Shown here in pieces: positions 1 through 8,900 of a DNA stretch of 26,535 nt. Source of the DNA: a virus; IMG/VR virus record IMGVR_UViG_3300025159_000640, positions 1-26,535 of that record; one strand, written 5' to 3'. The notes beneath the pieces were generated by a model that saw nothing but the letters and a program-made list of their open reading frames with translations, was not told the DNA's origin and ran no database searches. The translations under genes and the position numbers were made by a program. Numbering within the stretch: position 1 is the first letter of the stretch; every line of letters starts with the position of its first letter.

Positions 1-291
1 TTCCCTCGGGCGGGGGGAGGCCCTGTTTCTGCTGGAGGAGCTTATTGGGTAGGGGAGAGAGGCCCAGAGGTATTTAGACCTAGCGCATCTGGAAGCATCT
101 CACCAAATACGGGATCGGGCGGTCCTTCAAAGGTAACAGTTCAGATTATAAATGAAAGTGGGGGGGATAAATTGGAAGCTACTAAATCTGATATTCAATT
201 TAAGCCTGATGAGTATATTATTTCTGTGGTATTGGACGCCGCTCAAAGGAATAAAATGGGCATGAGGGATGCCTTTGGTGGGGGTAGGTAA
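1..291 (+). CDS. Tail tape measure protein, C-terminal end (partial)
   Basis: The frame is open from the left edge to a TAA at 289-291 and gives 96 residues. It contains the motif GAYWVGERGPEVFRPSASG at about residues 13-32, the signature C-terminal segment of lambda-type (gpH-like) and prophage tape measure proteins. These proteins set tail length and occupy the tail lumen. The Gly/Ser/Pro-rich run after it and the final polar tail also fit. The stop overlaps the next start as TAATG, so the two genes are translationally coupled. Being followed by M, L, K and J homologues is the lambda order and supports the call. The N-terminal bulk lies outside the window. Confidence 0.85.
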   Translation, partial: FPRAGGGPVSAGGAYWVGERGPEVFRPSASGSISPNTGSGGPSKVTVQIINESGGDKLEATKSDIQFKPDEYIISVVLDAAQRNKMGMRDAFGGGR

Positions 292-638
292 TGGCAACTT
301 GGCCAGATATTGGTCTTCCTTCTAAGATCGAAGAAGAATTATACAAACCCCAAGTTGAAACAGAGTTTGAAGCAAATTATTCCGCTGCTCGTGCCATTAG
401 TTCTAGGGCCATACGCCGTTGGGGATTAAATTGGAAATCTATGTCTCAAACAGATTTAGATGCTCTGCAGGCTTTTTTCATAGCAAATATAGGGCTTTCT
501 TTCGTTTGGACGAATCCAAGAAATTCCATCAATTATAATAATTGCAGATTTATTGGAAATAGTATTAAAGCTAGTAGCATAGGAATTAGTGGGGGAATTT
601 ACTATTGGGAAGTATCTTGTATTATCATGGAGTTATAA
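291..638 (+). CDS. Minor tail protein, lambda gpM-like
   Basis: A 115-residue protein that matches the size (about 109 residues) and layout of lambda gpM, a tail-tip protein placed between the tape measure and gpL. Visible family-like features are a short charged N-terminus, a central helix ending in L.AFF, then FVWTNPR followed by a Cys-containing beta stretch (NNCRF). This resembles the 'FLWTPP...C' region of gpM. The start ATG overlaps the tape measure stop. The stop at 636-638 is directly followed by the TTG start of the gpL homologue. The assignment rests on order, length and weak motif similarity. Confidence 0.7.
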   Translation: MATWPDIGLPSKIEEELYKPQVETEFEANYSAARAISSRAIRRWGLNWKSMSQTDLDALQAFFIANIGLSFVWTNPRNSINYNNCRFIGNSIKASSIGISGGIYYWEVSCIIMEL

Positions 639-1625
639 TTGGCTCTTACTATCTCATCGGTAGCATTAGAGGAGAAGAATAAACTTTCTTCTGATGGTGT
701 TTGGTATTTAGCTTTAAAAATTACTATCCCAGGTTTAGTTGATCCTATTCGATTAATTCGTAACAATGAAAATATAGAATGGCCTACTGGAAGTGGTATT
801 AATTGGATAGCCTTCCCTTTTGAATTGGATGAAATAGGAGAGGAAAGCAAGGGAGAAGTTCCCCAAGTTGAATTAAAAGTTTCAAATATATCTAGAGTGA
901 TGGAACAATATTTACAAGATTATGATGCTTATATTAAACGTTATGGTTTTTCCCCCGTAGAAGTAAATATTTACGTTATCAATTCCAAAAATTTGGCTAG
1001 TGCGACCCCAGAAGTAGAATATTTGTTTGAATTAAAACAGCCCAAGACAAACTATCGGTGGGCAACGTTTGTTCTTGGTGCTTCTAATCCATTTAATAAA
1101 AGATTTCCCCAAAATAGAATATTGAAAAATCATTGTAGATTTAAGTTCAATACCCCAACGGGGTTGACACTATCTGGAAATCCTTATGTAGCAACCACTA
1201 TCGCCATGACTGTGCCAAATAATGGAGTTTTAGTAGACTCAACTGGTGGATTCCTCGTAGCCGGTTTTACTTCCGGTCAATGGGTGTTCATATCTGGTTT
1301 TTCAAATCCGTATAATAATTTATGGTTCAAGATACTTACTATTGATGCTAGTAATATGGAGTTGGGCCAACCAGGAGGCGTAGATTCTCTTAGGCCTGTA
1401 TCGGCTGTTGCGGAATCTGCCGGACCGACGATAAGCGTGCAGGGATACTCTGGTTCGCTTTCAAACGAAACAGTTAACCAATTATGTTATTACCAAGGTG
1501 GTACGAACGAATATCCATATATGACTTGTAATAAAACACTATCAGATTGTAGGTTGCGAAATAATTCTAGTAGATTTGGTGGATTTCCTGGAGTCGGATT
1601 AGGAGGAATTAGGCTTGGAATATAA
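639..1625 (+). CDS. Tail tip protein, lambda gpL-like (iron-sulphur type), with inserted beta domain
   Basis: This is a homologue of lambda gpL, a tail-tip component in which four cysteines coordinate an iron-sulphur cluster (established for the family). The four cysteines are visible: C166 (HCRFKF), C283 (LCYYQG), C297 (TCNKT) and C304 (DCRLR), followed by the hallmark FGGFPG near residue 313. In lambda gpL the first two cysteines are close together. Here about 105 residues (about 173-278) are inserted between them, containing a small beta module that is also found at the end of the J-like protein. At 328 residues it is longer than lambda gpL (232). The start is TTG at 639, with GGAG 8 nt upstream inside the end of gpM. 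Confidence 0.85.
   Translation: MALTISSVALEEKNKLSSDGVWYLALKITIPGLVDPIRLIRNNENIEWPTGSGINWIAFPFELDEIGEESKGEVPQVELKVSNISRVMEQYLQDYDAYIKRYGFSPVEVNIYVINSKNLASATPEVEYLFELKQPKTNYRWATFVLGASNPFNKRFPQNRILKNHCRFKFNTPTGLTLSGNPYVATTIAMTVPNNGVLVDSTGGFLVAGFTSGQWVFISGFSNPYNNLWFKILTIDASNMELGQPGGVDSLRPVSAVAESAGPTISVQGYSGSLSNETVNQLCYYQGGTNEYPYMTCNKTLSDCRLRNNSSRFGGFPGVGLGGIRLGI
1230..1439 (+). repeat. Inserted beta module, copy in the gpL homologue
   Basis: Residues about 198-267 of the gpL-like protein. The pattern is LVDSTGGFLVAGF, then VFISGFSNPYNN, a hydrophobic strand, and AESAGPTISV. It aligns with the module at 3951-4154 (LLDSASQFLI, IQVSGFTNSVNN, DEAAGNDITI). Small domains of this look (a strand, SGF, an N-rich turn, then an E.AG..I.V end) often decorate phage structural proteins. 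The copy sits between the first and second cluster cysteines. Its 3' third is richer in GC than the flanking gene. Confidence 0.6.
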
Positions 1626-2034
1626 TATGGTAGAACTATCAAAATTTAGAGATCTGGTAGGAATTCCTTTTGTAGATGGAGGCAGAGATCCCAAGATAGG
1701 GTTGGATTGCTGGGGGCTTTGTATGGCAGTTCATCGTAAGTTGGGAAGAGAGTTTCCGGATTTTCCTATAGCTTGTAATGCTAGTCTTGCTATAGCTTCT
1801 ACAGTATCTGACGAGATAAAATCTAGATGGAAACCAGTGAAATACCCGTCTCAGGGAGATTTGATAGGATTTTCCCTAGATCCAGAACTTCCCGAGGGAG
1901 TGCAGCATTTGGGGGTATATCTTGGAAATGGGGTAGTAATTCATACCCTTCGCAAAAGAAATTCCCATTTGATTAGGCTATCTGATTCTTTTTACGCTAA
2001 GAAAATCAGGGGGTTTTACTCTTGGATAAGTTGA
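1615..2034 (+). CDS. Tail assembly NlpC/P60-family peptidase, lambda gpK-like
   Basis: An NlpC/P60 cysteine peptidase domain with catalytic Cys32 in LDCWGL, catalytic His98 in QHLGVYLG and the third polar residue at His110 in VIHT. That is a complete triad pattern. The family cleaves peptidoglycan stem peptides, and in lambda the corresponding domain belongs to gpK, needed for tail-tip assembly. At 139 residues it is only the peptidase part; the JAMM/Mpr1 domain often fused N-terminally in gpK is absent. TTG at 1615 is preferred over ATG at 1627 because AGGAGG at 1601-1606 is 8 nt from the TTG but 20 nt from the ATG. It overlaps gpL by 11 nt and the next gene by 13 nt. Confidence 0.85.
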   Translation: MEYNMVELSKFRDLVGIPFVDGGRDPKIGLDCWGLCMAVHRKLGREFPDFPIACNASLAIASTVSDEIKSRWKPVKYPSQGDLIGFSLDPELPEGVQHLGVYLGNGVVIHTLRKRNSHLIRLSDSFYAKKIRGFYSWIS

Positions 2035-4166
2035 CTTTAACATTTGTAAAGAATCCTTTTGACCCCCTAAACTCTCGTGAGATTATGTTGATAGAAGAGG
2101 GACTTTCCATTCGGGAAATGGTAAAAGAGTATTATCCAGTAATTTATGAGGGATATGATATAGCTGTATCTTTGGACGGTAATATAATTTCCGATGAAAA
2201 TAAATTGGATTTAATTCCAAAGGTGGGAACTTCTGTAGCTATATGTGCTGTTCCTAGGGGGGGTGATGGGAAGAATCCATTAGCTATTGTGGCTATGATT
2301 GCTTTAATGGTAGTAGCAATAGTTACGGTGCAACCGGAGTTAGCTGGATATGCCACATCTTTGGGTATGGTGGGAGCAACAGCAGGTTCATTATCTACTG
2401 GTGGATTACTTATGGTAGGTATAGGTACCGCAGCTTTTATGACCGTAGGAGGAATGCTAATAAACTCAGTTTTCCCCGCTTCTATGCCAGATTTGTCAAT
2501 GGGTGATATTAATTCTTCCGCAACATATAGTTGGATTCCTGGGGCTAATGCTTTATATGAGGGAGGTGCACTCCCTGAAATGTTTGGGACTCATAGAGTT
2601 GTCCCCCCACTTATTTCTCATTTTATTGAAATTGTTGGAAATAAACAATATTTAAATTTATTATTCGCCGTAGCAGGTCATCAGGTAGATAGTATTTCTG
2701 ATGTTCGAATAAATGAAATAGACTCTAATAATTTCGTGGGAATTTTAATAGAAACTAGATTAGGAACGATTTTTCAAGGCGTTATCCCTTTTTTCGGGGA
2801 TTCTCGTTATGATCACTCTGTAAGCGTAAGGTTACAAGACCCCGTTACAATTAATATTACTGGTTGTTCTGGTGATGGAAATACCATGACTATTACAGCT
2901 GCGAATCATGGATTTTTTAATGGACAATTTGTCGATATAGTTGACGTTGGAGGAATTGATAATATTAATAATTTTACTTTTCAAATTAGTAATGTAACTA
3001 ATGATACTTTTGATATATTTTGGGAAGATAATGGTTATCTATCAATGACCGGTTCTTATTCTGGTGGCGGAACGGCTACTAATGGCTGGATTGTTCGGAC
3101 TACTGATGGAAATGTGGTTGAAGGTTTGGGAGTAGGAATTGTTTTTCCTGCAGGATTATTTTATGCTAATGATGGGGGTGGATTATCTCCTCAAACAATT
3201 AGGTTATTTATAGAATACAGGGTAAGTGGTGCCGGCAATGCTTGGAATAGATTACAAACTGCAGAATATGCCACCACTGTAATTGATACTGGTGCAAGAT
3301 GGTCTGCCGGACGTTGGGATACTGTAGAGGGCATGATAGGTCTTCAATGGTTTGAAATAGAGGCTGGATCAAATGTTATAACAGACCATTATGACGGAGA
3401 GCCGTATCCATTTGATGTATGGGCAGAATATGGGGAAGGAACGCATTTTATAGGAGAATGGCGGTGGATAATTTTCGGCAATTTTATAAATGTTGTTAGT
3501 TTAATCTATCAAAATTATGTGGAAATAACGGGGGGCCAAATAGAACCCCTACGAAAAATGTTTTTTAAGGATCTACTAGATGCAAATTCATATGATGTTA
3601 GGATGCGTCTAGCAGTCGCCTCTCCGTCTGGTTCTAGATATGGTAATGATATTATGTTCGAATCAATACAAGAGATAACATACGATGCTTTTAAATATCC
3701 AGGTACGGCTTTATTAGCAATTCGTGCTCTTGCTACTGATCAGCTTTCTGGCGGAATGCCTAAGATTGATTGTTTGGTGACTAGGAGCACTGTTCCTGTA
3801 TGGACTGGGGCGGCATATGTTTTGAAATCGGCCTCAAACCCTGCTTGGGTATCTTATCATTCGCTTCATAGGGCAATGCCGATAGAGGAGCCTCCTGTTG
3901 GAGCATGGGTCACCGTAAGCATGGTTGCCGGATTGGAGGGATCCAATAGTCTGCTCGACTCTGCTTCCCAGTTTCTTATTCGTTTGCCGAATTTGGTTGC
4001 CGGGCATTCCATCCAAGTGTCGGGTTTCACGAATTCAGTGAATAACGACACTTTCTTTGTGCTAAGCGTAAGCGCAGGGACCATCACGGTAGATTATCCT
4101 CCTTATGGAATAGTAGATGAGGCTGCGGGGAATGACATAACAATAATTGATTTGGGAGTTATTTAG
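2022..4166 (+). CDS. Tail tip protein: gpI-like N-terminus fused to the first half of a gpJ-like protein
   Basis: Residues 1-78 form a beta-grasp-like segment ending in a Pro-Arg-Gly-Gly turn. Residues about 84-150 are strongly hydrophobic and Gly-rich, as in gpI and the fused gpI/gpJ proteins of many siphoviruses. The gpJ-type region begins near residue 165. Residues about 274-352 look like an inserted FCCH-like module (ITAANHGFFNGQFVDI ... SYSGGGTA) common in tail proteins. Residues about 555-610 carry the gpJ landmarks ALLAIRALATDQL, GGMPKI and NPAWVSYHSL. The family normally continues from NPAWV straight into a D..F..WA..C segment. That segment is found instead at the start of the next ORF in the same frame. 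The start is TTG. Confidence 0.8.
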   Translation: MDKLTLTFVKNPFDPLNSREIMLIEEGLSIREMVKEYYPVIYEGYDIAVSLDGNIISDENKLDLIPKVGTSVAICAVPRGGDGKNPLAIVAMIALMVVAIVTVQPELAGYATSLGMVGATAGSLSTGGLLMVGIGTAAFMTVGGMLINSVFPASMPDLSMGDINSSATYSWIPGANALYEGGALPEMFGTHRVVPPLISHFIEIVGNKQYLNLLFAVAGHQVDSISDVRINEIDSNNFVGILIETRLGTIFQGVIPFFGDSRYDHSVSVRLQDPVTINITGCSGDGNTMTITAANHGFFNGQFVDIVDVGGIDNINNFTFQISNVTNDTFDIFWEDNGYLSMTGSYSGGGTATNGWIVRTTDGNVVEGLGVGIVFPAGLFYANDGGGLSPQTIRLFIEYRVSGAGNAWNRLQTAEYATTVIDTGARWSAGRWDTVEGMIGLQWFEIEAGSNVITDHYDGEPYPFDVWAEYGEGTHFIGEWRWIIFGNFINVVSLIYQNYVEITGGQIEPLRKMFFKDLLDANSYDVRMRLAVASPSGSRYGNDIMFESIQEITYDAFKYPGTALLAIRALATDQLSGGMPKIDCLVTRSTVPVWTGAAYVLKSASNPAWVSYHSLHRAMPIEEPPVGAWVTVSMVAGLEGSNSLLDSASQFLIRLPNLVAGHSIQVSGFTNSVNNDTFFVLSVSAGTITVDYPPYGIVDEAAGNDITIIDLGVI
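3951..4154 (+). repeat. Inserted beta module, copy at the J split point
   Basis: Residues about 644-711 of the J-like first half. The module matches the one in the gpL homologue (see 1230-1439): DSASQFLI, VSGFTNSVNN and EAAGNDITI correspond to DSTGGFLV, ISGFSNPYNN and ESAGPTISV. The DNA here (about 3890-4130) is clearly richer in GC than the J gene on either side. This fits a mobile or horizontally acquired domain cassette. The module ends a few codons before the TAG at 4164-4166. Confidence 0.6.
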
Positions 4167-4202
4167 CATGACTATTAAAGATATAAGGCGGGTTTCATCA
4201 TA

Positions 4203-5891
4203 ATGGCAATCACGGGGTATAAGAGTGAAGGTGTTCCAGCATCTAGAATTGATCTGGCTGCGTTTCAAGCATGGGCAGATTGGTGTATTGATATTTCAGA
4301 GGGAGCAGCACCTACTCCAATTCCTTTAGAATCTCATATTTATTTTGATACTGCATTCTCTCTTCGTAAAGCATTGGATATGGTTTCCTTGAATGGAAGG
4401 GGGACTATCGTTCAATTAGGTTCCAAGTTTACGGTGATTATTGATAAAGTAGAAGAAATAGCTGTTCAGAGATTTTTATTTACTATGGGAAATATCAAAA
4501 AAGATTCTTTTGCGGAAGAATTTTTACCGATGGGCGATAGGGCAAATGCTGTAGCTATAACTTATTTTGATAGAGAAATGGATTATATTCGTCAAACAGT
4601 AGAAGTTTATTCCGACGATTTTGATACTTCTGATAAAGAAATTAATAAAACGTCAATAATTCTTTATGGTTGTACGAGCAGATACCAAGCAACAGACCAT
4701 GGTTCATTTTTAATAAAGTGTAACCGTTATGTCACGGTGACAGTCTCTTTCGATGCAGATGTAGATGCCATCGCTTGTCGTCCAGGGGATATAATAGATG
4801 TTGCTCATGACGTTCCCAATTGGGGTCAAAGTGGTAGGGTAGTATCCGCCACTGTAAATACAATTACTCTGGATAAAGAAGTAGCAATTGATTCTTCTTT
4901 TCAATATATGGTAGGTATAAAACATATTGACGATGATTCTAGAGAAGAGATTGAAGTTGATGCTGCTACGATGGGAACAGGAAATTACTCTGTATTACAA
5001 ATTCTAACAAATTGGGTCAAAACCCCCGCATCTAACGCTTTATATTATTTTGGGAAAATTGATCAATTAACTAAGGCTGTTAGAATATTGAGGATTTCTA
5101 GATCATCTGATCAACGTAGGAAACTTTCTGGAGTAGAATACGTCCCAGAGGTTTATACAAGATCAGGATCTGTAGTTACTCCTGTTCTTCCGGCAGCGCA
5201 ATCTCAAGCATGTGTTGGATTGTCTGCTACAGAAATATGGAGTGGAGGAACAATTTCTTCAGTTTCTCTTTTATGGAGAGGTTTCGCATTAACTTGGTAT
5301 GTATATAGAAGTAGTGGCGTTTCTTGGATTTTATTAGGAACTACCAATGGATTGAATTACACCGACTCTGGTTTATCTTATGGTATGAATTACACTTTCT
5401 CCGTTTCTCCTACGGCGAATCCAAATGATGCTAATGCAGATCAAGTAACCGTAAATGTTTCTGGAGCTAACGTAAAAATTGAAGTTGTAGATTCCATAGG
5501 AATGGTAGATGGTACTATTAAAGTTCAGAATTATAATAGAAGAATAATGGAATTACTGGAAGCTGACGATTATGGGAAGGGGGGTACGCATAAGAGGAGA
5601 CTTTCAGAATCTATAGGAATTACTGATGCTATTATTAAAGTTCAGAATTATAATAGAAGAATTTCTGAATCCCCTGGTGTATTGGATTCCTCAGTATCTG
5701 GATTCGTTCTATTTATCGTTACTAGTGATATAGCAGGAGTAACGGATTCGCTAGCAATTAAAATAATACAAGGTAGAATAATAAGTGAATCATTGGGTAT
5801 ACCAGATTCCTTGGTTTCTGGGCTGGTTCCGTCTACTGTCGTAGGAGATTCTATAGGAGTATCAGATTCTTTAGCAATCGTAATAATTTAG
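4203..5891 (+). CDS. Tail tip protein: second half of the gpJ-like protein, with FN3-like domain and repeat tail
   Basis: It starts with the segment that follows NPAWV in ordinary gpJ proteins (SRIDLAAFQAWADWC, residues 14-28). The core phage-tail domain follows to about residue 315. Residues about 325-425 resemble a fibronectin type III domain (LTWYVYRSSG, TDSGLSYGMNYTFSVSP). Residues about 426-562 contain about seven copies of the 20-residue repeat (S-[DE]-S-x-G-[IV]-x-D) that makes up the next gene. It lies in the same frame as the upstream J half, separated by TAG, three codons and TAA. The putative SD (AAGGCGGG) is weak. Role: host-recognition tip, working with the upstream half. After the TAG, 15 more in-frame codons resemble another repeat before a TGA. 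Confidence 0.8.
   Translation: MAITGYKSEGVPASRIDLAAFQAWADWCIDISEGAAPTPIPLESHIYFDTAFSLRKALDMVSLNGRGTIVQLGSKFTVIIDKVEEIAVQRFLFTMGNIKKDSFAEEFLPMGDRANAVAITYFDREMDYIRQTVEVYSDDFDTSDKEINKTSIILYGCTSRYQATDHGSFLIKCNRYVTVTVSFDADVDAIACRPGDIIDVAHDVPNWGQSGRVVSATVNTITLDKEVAIDSSFQYMVGIKHIDDDSREEIEVDAATMGTGNYSVLQILTNWVKTPASNALYYFGKIDQLTKAVRILRISRSSDQRRKLSGVEYVPEVYTRSGSVVTPVLPAAQSQACVGLSATEIWSGGTISSVSLLWRGFALTWYVYRSSGVSWILLGTTNGLNYTDSGLSYGMNYTFSVSPTANPNDANADQVTVNVSGANVKIEVVDSIGMVDGTIKVQNYNRRIMELLEADDYGKGGTHKRRLSESIGITDAIIKVQNYNRRISESPGVLDSSVSGFVLFIVTSDIAGVTDSLAIKIIQGRIISESLGIPDSLVSGLVPSTVVGDSIGVSDSLAIVII
5516..5662 (+). repeat. 30-bp exact direct repeat (5516-5545 and 5633-5662)
   Basis: Two identical 30-bp copies, 117 nt (39 codons) apart and in the same reading frame, encode IKVQNYNRR in the repeat tail of the J-like protein. 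The neighbouring repeat units have diverged at the DNA level, so this pair looks like a recent duplication or gene-conversion event. It would allow in-frame loss or gain of one 39-codon block. Confidence 0.85.
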
Positions 5892-5997
5892 GATAGAAAT
5901 ATTAGTGATCTCTTGTTGCTGAAGAATAAATTTCAGTGATGACCCCGGAGGTTTCTATGACCCTGTCCCTTAATGCCGCCCGTGGGGGGTAAGGTAG
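5892..5997 (+). other. J-fiber junction: decayed repeat unit and 11-codon leader ORF
   Basis: Directly after the TAG of the J-like gene the same frame reads DRNISDLLLLKNKFQ then TGA. This resembles the beginning of a repeat unit, so it is probably a remnant. At 5957-5992 an 11-codon ORF (MTLSLNAARGG) has a strong SD (GGAGG, about 5947-5951) placed 5 nt upstream. It ends 5 nt before the fiber ATG. The leader could couple translation into the fiber gene, or it may be the relic of a cassette boundary. From about 5940 the base composition turns GC-rich. Confidence 0.45.
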
Positions 5998-8900
5998 ATG
6001 GCTACCGAGCGTATCTATCCTGCAAGTGATGTAACAACCAACTGGAATGGATGGTCTGCCCCTCCGCATTGGTCGCGTGTAGACGATGCTTATGGATCGG
6101 AAACGGAGGCGGATGGAGGGCTTGCCGGGGACAACAACTCCGTAGAAGAATTCACCATGGCGAATGTATCCGTCATGGGGGCATCAGATACCGCAACCGG
6201 GATAGGTATTTATATATGGTCGAAAAGCGAAAGCAGCACAGAGTCGATAGATGTTCAATATTCCATCGACAACGGGTCTAACTGGTCCTCCGTTGTAAAC
6301 GTAGTAGTTAATCAAACGAGTTACGCCTATGGAATAGCGTCGTGGTCCGGCCTGTCTCTGACTCAATCGCAGATCAACGCGATGAACATACGGCTTACAT
6401 GCCCGAATGAGAATGTCGATTGGGTCTATACCTCCGCAGTTTCGGTTCTGGTGACTTATACGGCGGGCGGAACTAATTTTACCAGAGAATTAGCAAATAG
6501 TTTGGGGATCTCTGATGTTCTATATAGACAGTTAGTACGGAGATATGAAAATATAGAATCCATCGGAGTTCCAGACTCTATCCTTTGTTCCCTGTCCTTT
6601 ATTCGTCCGATTGGGGATAGTTTTGGATTAGTAGACTCCAGAGATATTGTAAAGTCAATGATTCGTAGGCCCACGGAAGTGTTGGAATTGGGAGATTACG
6701 AAAGAATTATTAGACAAATAGTCAGATACATATCTGATAGTGAGAATATCTCAGATTCTTCTATTCTTGTTCATCTTATCAATCGTTATCTTTCTGATTC
6801 ATTAGGTTTGGCAGATTCTAATAATCGTTATATCACCCTTCGTAAATATCTTACTGATACTGTTGGAATAACGGATGCTGAAATAGTTATTAATTCCATC
6901 GTTCGTTATCTTTCTGATATTTTGGGATTATCTGATATACAAAGTAAAATGATTGGCAAGATAGTTGCAGAATCAACTGGTATTATGGATACTTTGAGTA
7001 AGATTGGTAATATGGTTAGAGTTCTATCTGAATCAGAGGGAATGACAGATTCAATAAACCGTATTCTTCAGAAAGTTGCCCAACTATCTGATTCTATTGG
7101 AATAGTAGATTATCAATTAATAATTAAATCCCTATCTCGAATTATTTCTGAAAATGAAGAAATAGGCGATTCTTCCCTTCGGTATTTAAACATGATTCGT
7201 GACTCTTTTGATTCTATGGGGATTTCCGATCATTCTATTACAGTAATTGCATTAATTAGGACCCTATCAGAATCTTTGGGAATAACTGATTCAGAAGTTT
7301 GGGCACTCCTTCGTAGTAGGGTTATTTCTGATACCACTAGTGCATTTGATTTTCAAGCAAAAACTATTGGTAAGGTTCTTTCAGATATTTTGGGGGTTTC
7401 TGATTCTATAGCAAGGGCCTCTTTAGCAAGCAGATATATTTCAGATATTCTTGGATTATCTGATGTTGTTTCTAGGATATTGGTAAAACGGCTGACTCAA
7501 CCAGATGTTATTGGGTTAGTAGATGTATTTTATGAAACAGAAATAAATCTATTTGTTGCAATAGTGGCAGAGGCGATTGGTATTACTGACGCCCAAGTTA
7601 AATCCTCTACTTTGGGAAGAATAGTTTCTGATGCTTTTAATCTTTATGATGTATCTTTCCGAACGGTTTTGTATAGTCGTGCTTTCTTGGAAATAGAGGG
7701 AATTAGTGATTATAGCTCTAGATTAATGGAGGCGGTGCGTTATTTATCTGATTCTGGAGGAACGTCTGATTATTTGAATAGAGTAATGGGGCACATTCGG
7801 TTGGAGTCTGATTCTATAGCAATGACAGATAATTTAACACATATTAAGTCCCTTTTAAAAAATATATCTGATTCTATTGGACTTACTGATTCCCAATCAA
7901 ATATTATTCATTTGGTCCGTGCGGTTTATGATTCTTTGACTATAAACGATACGTTGGATCGTCATATATCTTTTGTTCGTTCCTATTCAGAATCGATTGA
8001 AATTTTAGACATTTTCTATGGTATAGAAGTTAATTTGCTAGTTTCTGAAATTTCAGATGTTATTGGATTAGTAGACGATAAATCTCAAGCCTTCATTAAA
8101 ACTATATTGATTAGTAATTTATTAGGAATTTCTGATTCTAACATTAAATCTTTTTTAAAACAAATTTCCGATACAATGGGATTGTCAGATACCATTCAAC
8201 GTCATTTGACGATTCAACGAATTCTTTTTGATACTGAGGGTCTTTCGGATACTCTGATCAAATCAATTGCTAAGACTCTATCGGAAGCATTGGGAATAAT
8301 TGATTCGACTGTTCGTTATCGTACTCTTCAGAAAATTCTTTCTGAATCTCTGGATTTGTCAGATTCTCAGTATAGGATAATTGTAAAAATATTTTCCTTA
8401 TATGAAAATTTAGGGTTGACAGATGCAAGAGTAAAATTATTGGCTAAGACGATTGGGGAATCCTTAAATTTAAATGATTACCAGTTACGATCCTTAAGTT
8501 TCATTAGAGCTATGATGGAAGGATTAGAATTATCCGATTCCTATGTAAGAGCATTGAAGGTAAAAAGAGAGTCATTGGAAGAAGTTGGTCTTGTAGATAT
8601 AAATATTCAATATCTTGCATTAATTGTATCTAGAATTCTGTCTGAGCCTGTTGGAATTACGGATTCCTACCAAGCCATATTTTATGTTGCTAGGATCATA
8701 GCCGAATCCTTAGATTTGTCTGACGAGCAACTTAGGATTTTGGATGTTAACAGAATAGTATCAGAATCTTTATCTTTTGTAGACATAGCTCCTAGAACGG
8801 TTAATTTGACTAGAATGTCCGTAGACTCTGTTGCCTTAGCCGATTCTCTATTATCTTTGGTTATGAAATTACGTTATTTATCAGAATCCTTCGAATTGAC

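Noticed and set aside
4164-5936. TAG recoded to an amino acid
   Set aside because: Reading through the TAGs adds only 3 and 15 codons before another stop, and the tnpA TAG is directly followed by the tnpB ATG. All other large genes end in TAA or TGA without needing recoding.
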